Made by a program: the position numbers and the translations under genes
The notes under the pieces: generated by a model
Seen by the model: only the letters and a program-made list of their open reading frames with translations
What the model was told of the DNA's origin: nothing
The model's database searches: none
NCBI GenBank assembly: GCA_019914995.1
Contig: CM034137.1
Coordinates: forward strand, 7,219,155 to 7,283,154
DNA length: 64,000 bases
Direction of reading: 5' to 3'
Source of the DNA: Acanthochlamys bracteata
Taxonomy: Eukaryota; Streptophyta; Magnoliopsida; Pandanales; Velloziaceae
Shown: one piece after another, positions 11,611-23,932 of the stretch
Layout: each line of letters begins with the position of its first letter
Position numbering within the stretch: position 1 is the stretch's first letter

Positions 11611-13496
11611 AGCAATTAGCAATAACAAGAACAACAGAGAAGAATAAAAATTCAGCAAGAAGAAACATTTGAGAGCTAGATTGCTACTACAGTTTCTGTT
11701 TTGTTGCTCAAATAAAAGCTTTGGCGGGGCCAGAGCGGTTTGCTTAATTTAGTTAAAGAAATTAAATAAAAAATTCTTTTTCTTTGGAAGATATTTCAAG
11801 AGAAAGAGAGGAGTGTTGTTGCCGCTGGAAAGAAGATGTAGATAAGGAAGAGAACAAATGAAGCATGCAAATGATTCCAAAATGGTGGGACTGGGAAGAG
11901 GTGGCGCGTGGATTGGACTGGGTCATGATGACAGCGGCGAGCCACATTCTTCATGTGACACGGAATTAAAATTCTTTTTAAACTAATTAACAACTTTTAT
12001 ATAAGAAATGTCAAATTAAGGTGATATTTGGAAGAGTTTTTCAACTCTTCATTCTCTCTTATTATTTCAATTTTCGAATAAAATTTTTAATAATTTATAA
12101 AAGAAATTTTAAATTTATATAGTACATTTTTAAAAAATAAAGCAAAATTTTATACTTATTTTTATTTTTTGAAATAAAAAATAAAAGTATAATTTTTCAT
12201 ACTTTTATAAGAAAGTGGAGTGGTTTTATAAGAAATTTTTTTGGTATTCTCCTTTGATCCTGGGGTACCGGCAACCCCAGGATTCCGTTTTGCTTGCTTG
12301 CTTGGTTGGCCGGTTGGTTGGTTGGAATTAATTCTGTGGGAGGGATTGACTGTTTTTTCATATAAATCCAAATTGTATGAGATGAAAATAATTCCAAGGG
12401 GTTGGATTGATGAAATGTTTCCTTAAGAAAAAGGGAAACCACATAAATTTAGATGCGTTTCAATTGACCAAAATTTCAGTTTCTCCCATCAGATCTGAAG
12501 TTTCAATAAATCTATATATTTGAATAATATAAAAAATTTTAAAATTATAGTTCAGCATGAATTTTTATTTCTATTTGAATTTTACCATCTTATTTTTACG
12601 CTTTTTTAATATAACTTTTTTCTTCACTTTTAATTTATTTTTAAAAATTATTAAAATATAAAATATGAACTCTATTTTTAATTTATTTTAAAAAATAAAT
12701 ATAAAAATTAAAATTTACTTCAAATTTATTTTTAAATAAATTTTAGTTTTTATTTTTATAAAACTCAATTATGAGTATTTAAAATACGCATTATTGATGT
12801 TATATACGCGGAAGGAAGCGATAAGTAATTGGTCTGTGATGCAGCTGCTCAGCGCGGCGGGTTCCATGCACCTGGATTGTGAGTACAAAATTGTAGTAGT
12901 ATAGTATTTGGTTATGGCAGCAAGGTAAGCACATCGCCGTTACACGGATTTTCTATTTTGTTTTGGAAACATTTTTTCGTCGCCTGTGGATGGACTGGTG
13001 AATAGTACCTCTATTTGTGTTTTTGTTTTTTGCTAAAAAATTAAATTTCAAGCCTGCTACATCATGTACAAGAACGCCTAGAGTTAGATCAGCATGTAGT
13101 GAGCTTCGCGAAATAAGTTCATAAAATAAAATTTGTAAAAAATTTGTAATAATAATTGAAGCACGTTCAAAGTATAGATCTTACATACTTGAAAGCAAAT
13201 TTGTAACAAAATAAATATTCAATGAGTTATTAAAAAATAAATTTTTATAAAATATATAAAAATTTTGGACGTAATTTTATGATGGAAGAAGAATCTCTTA
13301 TGGTAAAATAAATATATTTTCTTTATTGATATATTATTATTATTAAGTTTTATATATTATTAGTACTTATTATAATTTATTTTAATAATTAAATAGATCG
13401 ATTTGAATTTAATTTAATTATTAAATAGATCGAATTAGAATTGAATAATTTAAACGTTTATCCGAAATCAATTTATAAATCTGAATTGTCACCCTA
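11611..13496. other. Intergenic DNA, upstream of LBD pseudogene to copia insertion
   Basis: The stretch 11611-11950 is of ordinary complexity and may be the old promoter of the pseudogene. A hairpin at 12257-12283 has 10-bp arms (ATCCTGGGGT/ACCCCAGGAT) around a 7-nt loop, followed by GCTT and GGTT short repeats. The remainder is AT-rich, with an inverted-repeat-element look at about 12450-12790. No gene is visible. Confidence 0.35.
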
Positions 13497-13501
13497 TTTT
13501 C
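13497..13501. repeat. Left 5-bp target site duplication of copia element
   Basis: TTTTC precedes the left LTR and matches TTTTC at 18152-18156, the 5-bp duplication expected for copia insertion. Confidence 0.85.
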
Positions 13502-13720
13502 TGTAATGAATTTAATGGTGCAACACATAGAAGAAAATTGAGAAACAAAGAAATATATTGCTCACCACACTTCTGCGTTAACTACATGCTCTTTATATAG
13601 AGCAGAACAAAAACAAACTTAAGCAAAAAATTAGGATCATAACAACCAGCTAGAAATTTGGTAAACTTTTTCAAAAGATTGAATCTCCTAAAGACTAGAT
13701 CTACTTAGAAATGTTCAACA
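13502..13720 (-). repeat. 3' LTR of copia element
   Basis: This 219-bp terminal repeat is TGTTGAACA...TTCATTACA on the minus strand. It aligns without gaps to the repeat at 17933-18151 with ten differences, all of them transitions. Confidence 0.95.
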
Positions 13721-13731
13721 ATCTCTCCCTT
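13721..13731 (-). other. Polypurine tract of copia element
   Basis: AAGGGAGAGAT on the minus strand directly precedes the 3' LTR, the usual place for priming of second-strand synthesis. Confidence 0.8.
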
Positions 13732-16700
13732 AAACTGAAAGTTTAAAAGAAACATTAGTTTGGCAATGCAACCTTCCTCAAGTTGGACTTTCCAGAGAGC
13801 CAACTCCAAGTAGTTTTCTAAACTTCTGAAATGTGCTTAATTTGAGAGGTTTTGTAAAAATATCAGCAACTTGATTTTCACTCCTGCAATAGATGAGATT
13901 GATGGTTTCGTTTTTTGAGAGATCACGTAAAAAATAATATTTTACATCAATATGCTTGCTTCTTCCGTGTAGAATAGGATTTTTAGAGAACTTTATTGCT
14001 GAACTGTTGTCACAATAAATAGGAGCAGGCCCTTCTTGTTTGAAGTGAAGTTCTTTAAGAATTCTTCGCAACCAAATTGCTTGACAGGCACACGATGTTG
14101 CTGCTATGAACTCAGCTTCAGTAGTTGATAGAGTTACAATTAGTTGCTTCCTTGATGACCATGAAATTGCTCCTGAACCCATCATAAAAACATAGCCGGA
14201 TGTGCTCTTTCTATTATCAATGTCTCCAGCATAATCACTGTCTGTAAAGCCAAATAACTCTGATTTTTCACCCTTCTTGTAAACTAATCCATAACTGGTA
14301 GTACCTTTCAAATACCTCAAAATTCTTTTTGCAGCTAAGAGATGAATGTCTTTTGGAGACTCCATGTACCTACTAATGAGACTTACAGCATGCATTATAT
14401 CGGGTCTTGTTGCAGTCAAATACATCAAGCTTCCTACAATTTGCTTGGAAATAGTGCTGTCAACCTTTTTTCCTTCTGGATCTCTAGTAAACTTCATACC
14501 CTTTTCAGTAGGAGTGCACACAGGATTACAATCCTTCATTTGAAATCTGTCTAAAATTTCTTCCACATATCTTTTTTGAGAAATAAAAATATCAGCAGAA
14601 GATTGCACCACTTCTATACCAAGAAAGTAATGCGTCAATCCAAGGTCTGACATATCAAATTCAACCATCATGGACTTTTTGAAAATTTCAAGCATGGCCT
14701 TATCATTTCCAGTATAAATCAAATCATCGACGTATAGACAAACTATGAGCATTTTTCCTCTATCTCTAAATTTTGTAAAAAGTGTATGTTCATAAGGGTA
14801 TTTTTGAAATCCCTCCTTTGAAAAATAAGCATCTATACGACTATACCAAGCTCTCGGTGCTTGTTTTAGTCCATAAAGTGTCTTTTTCAATTTATACACT
14901 TTATGCTCATTTCTTAATTTCACATAATCAGGAGGTTGATCGATAAATACCTGTTCTTGTAGATCACCATGCAAAAATGCTGACTTCACATCCAACTGAA
15001 AAATAGGCCATGAGTTTTGAGCTGCCAATGCTATCACCATTCTGATTGTATCATGTCTTGCAACTGGAGCAAAATTTTCTTTATAGTCAACACCAAACTT
15101 TTGCTTATAGCCTTTAGCTACTAGACGTGCCTTGTATTTTTCAACCTCGCCATTTTTCTTAAATTTTGTCTTGTACCCATTTGACACCGATTGTTTTGTG
15201 TCCTATTGGAAGATCAATCAGCTCCCAAATGATGTTCTTTTCAATGGCTGCAATTTCATCATCCATAGCTTTTCTCTATTTTGATTCTTTGACAACATCT
15301 TCAAAGACTGTAGGATCACAATCTGAAAATAAAGCAAAATAGGTAAATGGATCATCATATTGATTAACTCCAGTTACCTCATAATCAGTCATCCATGCAG
15401 GTCTTCTTCTAACACGTTGTTCTCGTCCATCGTTAGCTTGAGTAACTGGTTGTTGAACATTCTCCACTGGCTGGTGTCTCTCATCTTCATTATCTCCATC
15501 AAAATCAATAGGAATTTGTTGTTTAACAGCATCGTTGTTCCATGACCAGAAGCTTTCTTCATCAAAAACAACATCGCAACTGGTAACAATTTTCGTAGTG
15601 TTAGGATTATATAGCTTATAAGCTTTTGATTGATCACTAACATCAAGAAAGATGCATATTTCTCCCTTGTCATCTATCGTTTGTCTCTTCTGATCTGGAA
15701 TACGAGCATAGGCAATACATCCAAAAGTTTTGAAATGATCTACACTTGATCATCGTTTGCTCCATGCTTCCTCAGGTGTTATATTTTGAACAGCAAATGT
15801 AGGACTTTTGTTTAAAATATAAATGCTCCAGTTGACTGCCTCGGGCCAGAAACTTTTTGGAACACCACTTCCTGTCAAAAGACTTCTTACCATGTTCAGA
15901 ATTGTGCGATTTTTTCTCTCACACACACCGTTTTGTTGAGGAGTATAAGCTGTTGTAAATTGTCTTTTGATGCCATATGTCTCACAAAAATTTGAAAATT
16001 GATGTGAGTTGTACTCTCCACCACGATCAGTGCATAATATTTGTATTGAGCTGCCAGCTTCTTTCTCGACAAGTATTTTATAACTTTTGAAAGCTATAAA
16101 AGCTTCAGATTTCTCCTGTAGAAAATAAACCCATATTTTTCTACTATAATCATCAACAAAGGTAATGAAATACCTTTTACCTCCATTCGAAGTTGGATTT
16201 ATTGGCCCGCAAATATCAGAATGCACAAATTCCAACACTTTCTTTGCTCTCCATGATTTTCCTTTTGGAAAAGGGTCACGATGTTGTTTGCTAACAACAC
16301 ATTCTTCACAGATATCTGAAGAATAATCAAATTTCGGAAGACCTGTCACCATATTTTTCTGTTGTAAAGTTTTCAAACCACCAAAGTTAAGGTGACCATA
16401 GCGAAAATGCCATAGCCATGCCAAATCTTTCAACTTTGTTGAGAAGTAAGAATAAGTAGTATTATGGAGATGAAGTGGAAATAATCGATTTGCCGTCATA
16501 TTGACTTGAGCAAATAAGCCCAACTTTGCATCTCGAATTTGACATACTCCATCTTTGATAGAGATTTCGTATCCCTTTTCTTGCAACTGTCCAACGCTTA
16601 GTAAGTTAGTCTTCAAATCTGGAACAAAAAGGACATTAGAAATAGTTTGATTAGAATTTTCTTTAGTTTGGATGGTTATTCTTCCTCTTCCCATCACAGA

Positions 16701-17919
16701 GATTTTAGAATTGTCCCCAAACTTCACATCATCGCGGAAAGATTCATCTAATGTAGAGAATGCAGACTTATCTCCACACATGTGGTTGCTGCAATCTGTG
16801 TCTAAATACCACAAATTCTTGTTGGTTTCTTCTTTCGCCTGATAAGCCATCAATAAAGATATTTCTTCTTCCTTCTCTGCAAAATTTGATTTTTCACCAT
16901 GCCCCTTAGATAAGTTAGTCCAACATTCTGATTTATAATGACCATACCTATGGCATCTGTAGCATTCAACATTAGACATGTCTGCTGACTTTGGTCTAGT
17001 AGAGTGGTGGCCTCCTTGTTCTCTTCCTCTTCTTTGAAAATCATGAGAATGATTATCTTGCTGCTGGTATTGTTGATTTTTACGATCTCCATTTTGTCTG
17101 CCTCCTCTACCTCCTCTGCCTCTGCCTCTTCCTCTTCCTCTATTTTTTGGCGAAGAACGATTTTCTGTTGAGACCTTCAATGCTTGCTCCTCTTTCTCTT
17201 GCTGATTAATTTTCTACTCATGTATCATCAAAGAACTTTGTAATTCGTCAAGTGAAAGTTCATCTATATCTTTAGATTCTTCTATAGCACAGACAATAAA
17301 ATTAAATTTTGGTGTCATAGATCGAAGAATCTTCTCAATAATGGTTACGTCCTCTGTCTTGTCGCCATGGATCTGCATTTTGTTGACGATTGCCATCGTT
17401 CAAGAGAAATAATCTGTCATGGATTCTCCCAATTTCATCCGAAACAATTCAAACTCCAAACGAAATGCTTGAAGCTGCTGCCTCCTTACCCTTGCTGATC
17501 CTTGATACTTCTTCTTCATAGAATACCAAATATCTTTGGATGTATCTTTGCAAAGAATAAACTCCAAGATTGATCTGTTAATGGCCTGGAACAAATAATT
17601 TTTAGCCCTGAGATCCTTCAACTTTAGTGCTTCTAATTCTGCTTGCTGTGCATCCGTCAATTGAACTCCATAGGCTGGTTCTGCTACTCCAGAAATGACA
17701 ACAGCCTAATATTCTTTGGATCTAAGAAAGTTCTCCATTAACATACTCCAATGGTCATAGTGACCATCAAAGTGAGGAATCACAGGTTGCACGAAGTTGT
17801 CGGAAGCCATAATTACTTGCTGCTGCAATGTCACAAAGTAGGAGGTATACTTGTTGCTACAATATTATGTTAACACTCAAATGTAAGTGGCTCACTCACT
17901 CTCCTCACTCCTTAACCTA

Positions 17920-17931
17920 GCTCTGATACCA
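17920..17931 (-). other. Primer-binding site of copia element
   Basis: TGGTATCAGAGC on the minus strand lies just inside the 5' LTR. It is the standard complement of the 3' end of plant initiator methionine tRNA. Confidence 0.92.
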
Positions 17932-17932
17932 C

Positions 17933-18151
17933 TGTAATGAATTTAATAATGCAACACATAGAAGAAAATTGAGAAACAAAGAAATGTATTGCTCACCACA
18001 CTTCTGCGTCAACTACATGCTTTTTATATAGAGCAGAACAAAAACAAACTTAAGCAAAAAATTAGGATCATAACAACCAGTTAGAGATTTGGTAAACTTT
18101 TTTAAAAAATTGAATCTCCTAAAGACTAGATCTACTTAGAAATGTTCAATA
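17933..18151 (-). repeat. 5' LTR of copia element
   Basis: This 219-bp terminal repeat is paired with the one at 13502-13720. It contains TATATAAA-like sequence typical of an LTR promoter. The target duplication TTTTC follows at 18152-18156. Confidence 0.95.
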
Positions 18152-18156
18152 TTTTC

Positions 18157-21100
18157 AACTATCGATTTGGCATATGTAGTGTTTGTTTGGAACCGAGTCC
18201 AAAAGCAACATGACTCCAAATTAGTCCTGCCTTGCATGTTATGTAGAATGCCAAAAATCGTAAGTGCTTGTTTTCCTAGGTTCTGAAGTGAGTTTTTAAA
18301 GTGAGCTTTTGAAAGTAAAATTTTTAAAATAAAATTTAAAAATAAATTTAGTTTTGTATTTATTTATTAATAAGGTGGGTTTGATAGTGAAGTTTTAATT
18401 TTTAATTTTGAGTAGAATCTATGTTGAATCACCAGATTACTAGGACTTGAATCTCTTTTTTGGGCGGGACATGAAGATACCAACTTCATGTATCTGATTA
18501 ACTACTTTTTATTTTAAAAGTAAAATTTTTGATAAAAAAGTTAAATTTAAATTTTGTATTTATTTTATTTAGAAAATAAATTAGAAGTAAAATTTTTAGC
18601 CGAAAAAAGTGAATTTAAATCATAAGCAAACACGCCCTTTTTAAGTGTTGTTTACTGCGATGTTGTTATGTTGGCCAATTCATGAAATAATATAGGGTAC
18701 AGAAGCATATACATTAAGATATTACAATTACTATTCAAACAAAACCAAAAATAAAAAAGTGAGAACACAATTAGGTGCGTTTGACAAAGCGTTTCTTAAA
18801 AATAAATTTTTATTTTTTATTTTTATATTTTTTAATATATGTTTTATAAATATTTTAAAAAATTTTAAAAATTTTAAAAATATAAAAAAATTATGTAATA
18901 AGTTTTTTTTTCTTATTTTCAATTTTTTTTTGAAGTAAAAAATACAAAACTCATTTTTCATAAATCAAGCTTTTAGTTGAAGTTGTTAAATTTAGACTCA
19001 CGGATCATACAGACCAGCAAAAACTTCAATCACGCTCAATTTCTGCTCTTCTTAAGCAGCTTAATAAATAGATTTACAAGCAGTTAAACAATCTGCATTT
19101 ATCAAAATGAAACTTGCTAAAGCCCAGCAGTTAGGGCGTGCTTTACTTTACTAGTAACTCACTTTCTTCGGCAAAAAATAAGTTTTGAGTTAAGTTGCTG
19201 TTTTTATTTTGGAGGTTTTTTTTATGGGATGTAGGACTGTTATTTCAGACGGGATAAAACGTACCCTAAATATGTCACATTTACTTTAAATTTATTTTTC
19301 TAGTCACGCTTTTAAATTAAGTTACGTTTTTCTAATTATATTTGGATAAAAAATGCTAAAATATTCAATATTTAGCTATAGGATAAACTCTCTTTAAAAC
19401 TTAAAAATTAATTTTTATTTGATCATACGGTGTGATTCTAACTACGTTAGTGAAAATTTTCTAATAAATATTGATTAGAAACTACTAGTTTCTGTCTACA
19501 TCTATAAAAAAAATATGAATACAAAGCAGAGTTTAATATAGTAAAAAGTCATCTGAGAAGGTTGATGATTATGTACAGAAAACTCTAATAAAATACACTC
19601 CTATAAGGTCGCACAAGATTGATAAATCATAGAAACGATAAAATCTTCAAATAAATTCATAATCCAATTGGTAGGAATAGCTTTCTCTTATTTAAGAGAT
19701 AGTCCCATTGAGAGATTTTTTTTAAAATTTATTCTGAGTAATGACCTAGTGTGAGTTTATGATATTGAACTTAAGTGCACCTGTGGGATCCTGTTCTAAT
19801 TGCACAAGTCATACTTGAGAGTTGAGACTATGCGTTGTGCAACATTACTGGACTCGAGTGTGACGCGTTCCATTCTTTTGTAGTCGTATTTATGACACGG
19901 TCGCATTTGGTTTGCATTAGTGACCATGTGCTACGAAAACTATTGGATCTGAGTGTGGCACAGATAGACTATGCTACCAAGACATGGTTGCATAAGTAGA
20001 ACTTGGGTTGCATAGATTGCCACCAATACAAACTAGTTAATTTAAAGATAGATCAACAAGTCTTAGACACAATCAACCTAGGCACTTACTTATAAAATTA
20101 ATAACTCATTTTTTAATAATTCTATATTGATTGAATATTGGAGTGATACGGGCTCATATATAGAAGATCTTAATTATAAAGTGATTAGCCAATTATTTAG
20201 TATAAGAATTCGATACTGTAATAAATTTAAAATCATGATTAAAAAAATAAATTCAAAATACATCCGCTATACTTATAACAAAACTATTTATATAAATTAT
20301 TTTTCAATAATCCAATTTATAAAAATTTCATTTATAGAAAAATAAATAATTATTTGTTGGATACTTCATATCCCATTGGAGTAGAAGTTGGTTTGGACCG
20401 GAGTACATTTTGTGTGTGAACAAGCTAAGATTCCGTTTCTATTATAGTCAGAGCATACAGACATATTCAACGTACCTACATTGACAAAAAACAAAATAAT
20501 TCACAAGTTGGCACACATTCTTCAATTATATGTTAATGGCGAGCTCGTGCCCGACACTGTCCTCGTCTGATGTGGCACTATAACTCTGCACAATTTTAGC
20601 CACCGTTTGACGGTGAGTTGGATTCCATTTCAAAAGGTGATTGCTTCCAAATTAAGTTCTTTAGTTTTTGGCTTTTTTTGTAGTTGTTTAGAAACTTTGG
20701 TAAACTGTGGTGGTTTATGTTGGGTGCTGAACCTTTTGTTAATTCTTCCGATAGATTAAGAAAAAGTTGGGCTTGTCTATGTCAGCCAAGTTGCTAGATA
20801 CATCTCCTCATGGATTAGTTTCAGTAATTAATTATTTGCGTATAACAATAAGAAGGCTTCTGGAAAGGTAGGAGGATGCGTTTGAAATTACTTATGTAAT
20901 AGAAATTTTTTAAAAAAAAATATTTTTTTTAAAAAATAAGTTTTATTTTTTTATTTTTAAAAAATAATAAAAATATATAATAAAAAATTTTTATTATGTA
21001 AAAAATTTTTATACTATTTAAATTGTTAAATAAATTTTTTAAATATTTATAAAATATATATTAAAAAATAAAAAAAATAAAAAAAAGAGCATTGAAATGC

Positions 21101-22043
21101 AATCCTAAACAAAATTTTTTGACCTTGCTTACTTACTAACTTTGATTAGAACTTTGCTTTTTCATTTATTTATTTAATTTTTTTGAAATAAATGTGTATT
21201 TTAGTTGTTCCGACTCTATTTTTTTATTAAATTTAGAGTTTAGAATAGTTTAATTATTTTAGTTGCCATTTTAAATTTTATTTTTAAATATGATTTTTAC
21301 TTCGAATTTTATCAGAATTTTACTTTTATATGTAACTGAAACATAAAAAATTTATTTCTAACCTATTTGTTTTTTAAATTATTTTTTGAAACTCACTTCA
21401 AGCAAATAAAATACGCCATAAAGCTCTTTACTGATATTTAAAAACATTGGGCTCTTGCTAGAAACTAAGCAGTCATTTTTTGGGGGCAAAAGAAATTACT
21501 TCCAAAAATTTGATAGGAACTCTACAGTAATATCAACTATGAACCAAAATCTGTGCATTTGAAAATTTTAAATAGGAAGTGCTTTGGTTGTGTTTTTTCA
21601 GTTGTCTTCCTTCCCAAATCAAAGCAGCTGCAGTAGGCGCGTGGATGCCACAAGTCCCTTGATATTTCTTTAATAAATATTCTAAACTTTCCCTTTCTCC
21701 TCCAATGCAAAACATTTTCTCCAAAAATATGTCCCCAGATGTAACCTCTTGCATAACCTGGTAACGTTTCCAGTCCCAAACCCATTGGCGCAACAAGTAA
21801 AACATCTCTAGTTAGGAGTTGTTCAATATTTCATTCTACAAAAAATTTTTATTTTATATTTTTTAATAAATTTTTTATAATAATTTATTAAATTTATTTT
21901 AAAATTTAGAAAAAATAAAAAATTTTATATAATAATATTTTTATATTATTTATATTTATTATATTTTTAATCAAAACAATATAGCTTGTTTATTAAAATA
22001 TGATAAAAAATAATCTTCTTTTCTCAAAAGTCTTTCCATGTCT
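18157..22043. other. Intergenic DNA between copia element and second LBD gene
   Basis: No gene is recognised. AT-rich inverted-repeat-like material occurs at about 18770-18965 and 20873-21110. The stretch 19440-20100 is of more normal complexity and includes TCTCTTATTTAAGAGA, possibly a degraded mobile element, but I could not assign it. The stretch 21520-21830 is also more complex and may belong to the LBD upstream region. Confidence 0.35.
20873..21110. mobile_element. Short AT-rich inverted-repeat element (MITE-like)
   Basis: It begins near ATGCGTTTGAAATTAC and ends near GCAATCCTAAAC, with an A/T interior resembling the copies at 29045, 45176, 48150 and 49275. Boundaries are approximate. 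Confidence 0.45.
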
Positions 22044-22076
22044 AAGTAGTACGCGCTTCTATAAAGAGTACTACTT
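22044..22076 (+). promoter_or_regulatory. TATA box inside a perfect inverted repeat, second LBD gene
   Basis: TATAAAG (22060-22066) lies about 117 bp before the LBD start codon. It sits inside the spacer of a perfect 9-bp inverted repeat, AAGTAGTAC (22044-22052) and GTACTACTT (22068-22076). The paired half-sites flanking the TATA box could bind a dimeric factor, but this is inference. Confidence 0.5.
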
Positions 22077-22085
22077 CACCCAAGC

Positions 22086-22186
22086 ATGCATATCCATTGC
22101 CTAGCCTCTACTCGTAGTATTACGCCAATATTGAATCCGCACTTCAAATTTGTTGGGATTTTCTTCTTTCAATGACTGCTCCATGA
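22086..22186 (+). promoter_or_regulatory. Two chained upstream ORFs before LBD start
   Basis: A 29-codon frame starts at ATG 22086 and stops at TGA 22173-22175. That stop overlaps the ATG (22172-22174) of a 4-codon frame, MTAP, whose TGA (22184-22186) overlaps the LBD start ATG at 22183-22185. Both junctions are ATGA. The first frame is present in the mRNA only if transcription begins before 22086, which is close to where the TATA box predicts it. Confidence 0.55.
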
Positions 22187-23019
22187 GGTTGAGCTGCAAC
22201 GGATGCCGAGTGCTTCGCAAAGGTTGTAGCGAAGACTGCACCATAAGACCATCCCTGCAATGGCTGAAAAGCCCTGAAGCGCAAGCCAATGCGACCGTCT
22301 TTCTGGCGAAATTCTACGGCCGTTCTGGGCTTCTCAATCTCATCGATGCTGGTCCTGATCACCTTCGGCCAGGTTAGTGAATGTGTAATGAATCCTATAG
22401 ATTCTACCTGTAACAATATATTGTGTTAATGAATGAGATTGAATTGGTTATGGCAGCGATATTCCGATCTCTGTTATACGAAGCTTGTGGTAGGGTTTTG
22501 AACCCGGTTTATGGCTCCGTTGGGCTTCTTTCGACGAGCAGCTGGCAACAGTGTCAAGCTGCAGTGCAGGCAGTTCTCAGAGGCGAACCGATTGCTCGTA
22601 CTTCTTCCGACACCTTCAACAGTCCTGATGCCGCTAGTTCCTGCTCCTTTGTTCCATTAATAAAATCATGCGACATCCGCCACGTTAGACACCGTTGCAG
22701 AAACTTAGCGTCCGTCAATGGCCTTCGCAGAGTTTATAACGCACGCAACATGTTCAAGAGAACTCGAGTTCAACAGCAAGCGCAGTTGCTCAACTTCAGC
22801 CAGCCAGCTGCTGCAGGTGTATATTCAGTCATTGATAAAACAAGCTTGCTGCGATCGTCGTCGTTGGTTGATGGAATGTCCGTAATCGAGGAATATTATT
22901 GTAAGAAGAACGAGAGCGCGTCGGTAATAGAGACTACTGCTGAGGGTTATTCAAATGTGAGCCAAGCAGATTCTGATCAAGGTGGTGTTGAGCATTTGGA
23001 ACTGGAACTGAAGCTTTAA
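22183..23019 (+). CDS. Class II LOB-domain (LBD40/41/42-type) transcription factor, second copy
   Basis: A nuclear DNA-binding protein of 250 residues from exons 22183-22372 and 22457-23019, separated by an 84-nt intron at the same phase-1 position as in the LBD gene at 9905. It starts [15 protein letters not shown], with zinc ligands at C5, C8, C15 and C19. It carries [14 protein letters not shown] and SLLYEACGR of the GAS block and [10 protein letters not shown]. The zinc block reads IRPSLQW where the other copy and most relatives have IRPCLQW. The C terminus is LELELKL, an EAR-type LxLxL motif placed almost at the end. The C-terminal half otherwise diverges strongly from the first copy, so the duplication is not recent. 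Unlike the first copy, its intron contains a stop, so retention would truncate the protein. The start ATG overlaps the stop of a tiny upstream frame. Confidence 0.93.
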
Positions 23020-23910
23020 GTTTCTTTGAGACTCGTGCTCTGTAGAGATTGAACATCAATGTTGATCGAAGTAGTTTTTTTCTGCAGTTAGTGCTGTTGT
23101 AATGAATAAGAACCTTACATAGAATTTCATTGTAATATGCTGTTGATTTCTATGCTTTTTTAGGTGATGTATGAGATTAATTGATGAATTTCCTTTCACA
23201 TGTTTTGTAGTACTCCATTTTATGACTAGGAATGTTTCAGCTGCAAATTATTACTTCCACTTCCTATATTCAGTGCATGCTTATAAATTTGTTCCAAGTA
23301 TTTGAACAAGCCTCCATGAACAATAATATTTTTTTTCCAATTCATTTTTCATGTAAGTTTGACACGGGAAAGGAAGATACTGCAAAATTCTTCTTCTCAA
23401 ACATGGAAACATTGATAATTCAAGGGAATGAGAAAATAAAAAATTGTTTTGATAACTAAGTAATTCAATTTTATAGTTACTTTGAATTGATTTTTTCATG
23501 TATATATGTTAACATGTATACCTTTTAATTAAATCAGATTCATCATTAAATAATTCCTCATGTAGTAAAGACGCCAGGCAAACTTAGCTGTCATTAAGAA
23601 GTCAAAATCTAAAACCATCCCCACAGAAGTAAGAGTATATTTAAGAGTGCTTAAACTTAATTTCGTTTTGAAAAAAAATATTTTGAAGCTTTTTAAAAAA
23701 TGTTTTTGATGTTTTATCTTAAAAATTAAATTACATATTTTCTGTATTTTAAAATTTTTAGAATATTATATAAAATTTACTAAAAATAAAAAAATTAAAA
23801 TAAAATTTTGATAAGAAGTAACAAATCATGCCCTAACTTCTTGTCTATACTACTTACATCATTTCTTTCATATAGCTCACTTTAACATGATTTGCATAAG
23901 CAATGAAACA

Positions 23911-23932
23911 TATATATATATATATATATATA
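23911..23932. repeat. TA dinucleotide microsatellite
   Basis: Eleven consecutive TA units. Such runs are usually length-variable. Confidence 0.9.

Larger units (their letters stand above)
13502..18151 (-). mobile_element. Ty1/copia LTR retrotransposon, structurally complete but coding region broken
   Basis: A 4.65-kb fossil element read on the minus strand. From its 5' end it has a 219-bp LTR, a tRNA-Met primer site, a gag region (about 17800-17210), a CCHC zinc knuckle (near 16960), a protease region, integrase with its zinc-binding part and catalytic core (about 16430-15760), then reverse transcriptase and RNase H (about 15190-13780), a polypurine tract and the second LTR. Integrase before reverse transcriptase defines the copia superfamily. 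Recognisable pieces include YVDDLIYTGN in reverse transcriptase and TKPL near the RNase H end. The reading frame has roughly half a dozen breaks, so it is not autonomous. LTR divergence of 10/219 suggests insertion on the order of two to three million years ago, depending on the rate assumed. It sits between two LBD genes and accounts for part of their spacing. Confidence 0.95.

Noticed and set aside
21533-21805. A 90-codon minus-strand frame upstream of the second LBD gene
   Set aside because: I could not match it to any family, and two overlapping frames read through it equally well, as expected for chance.
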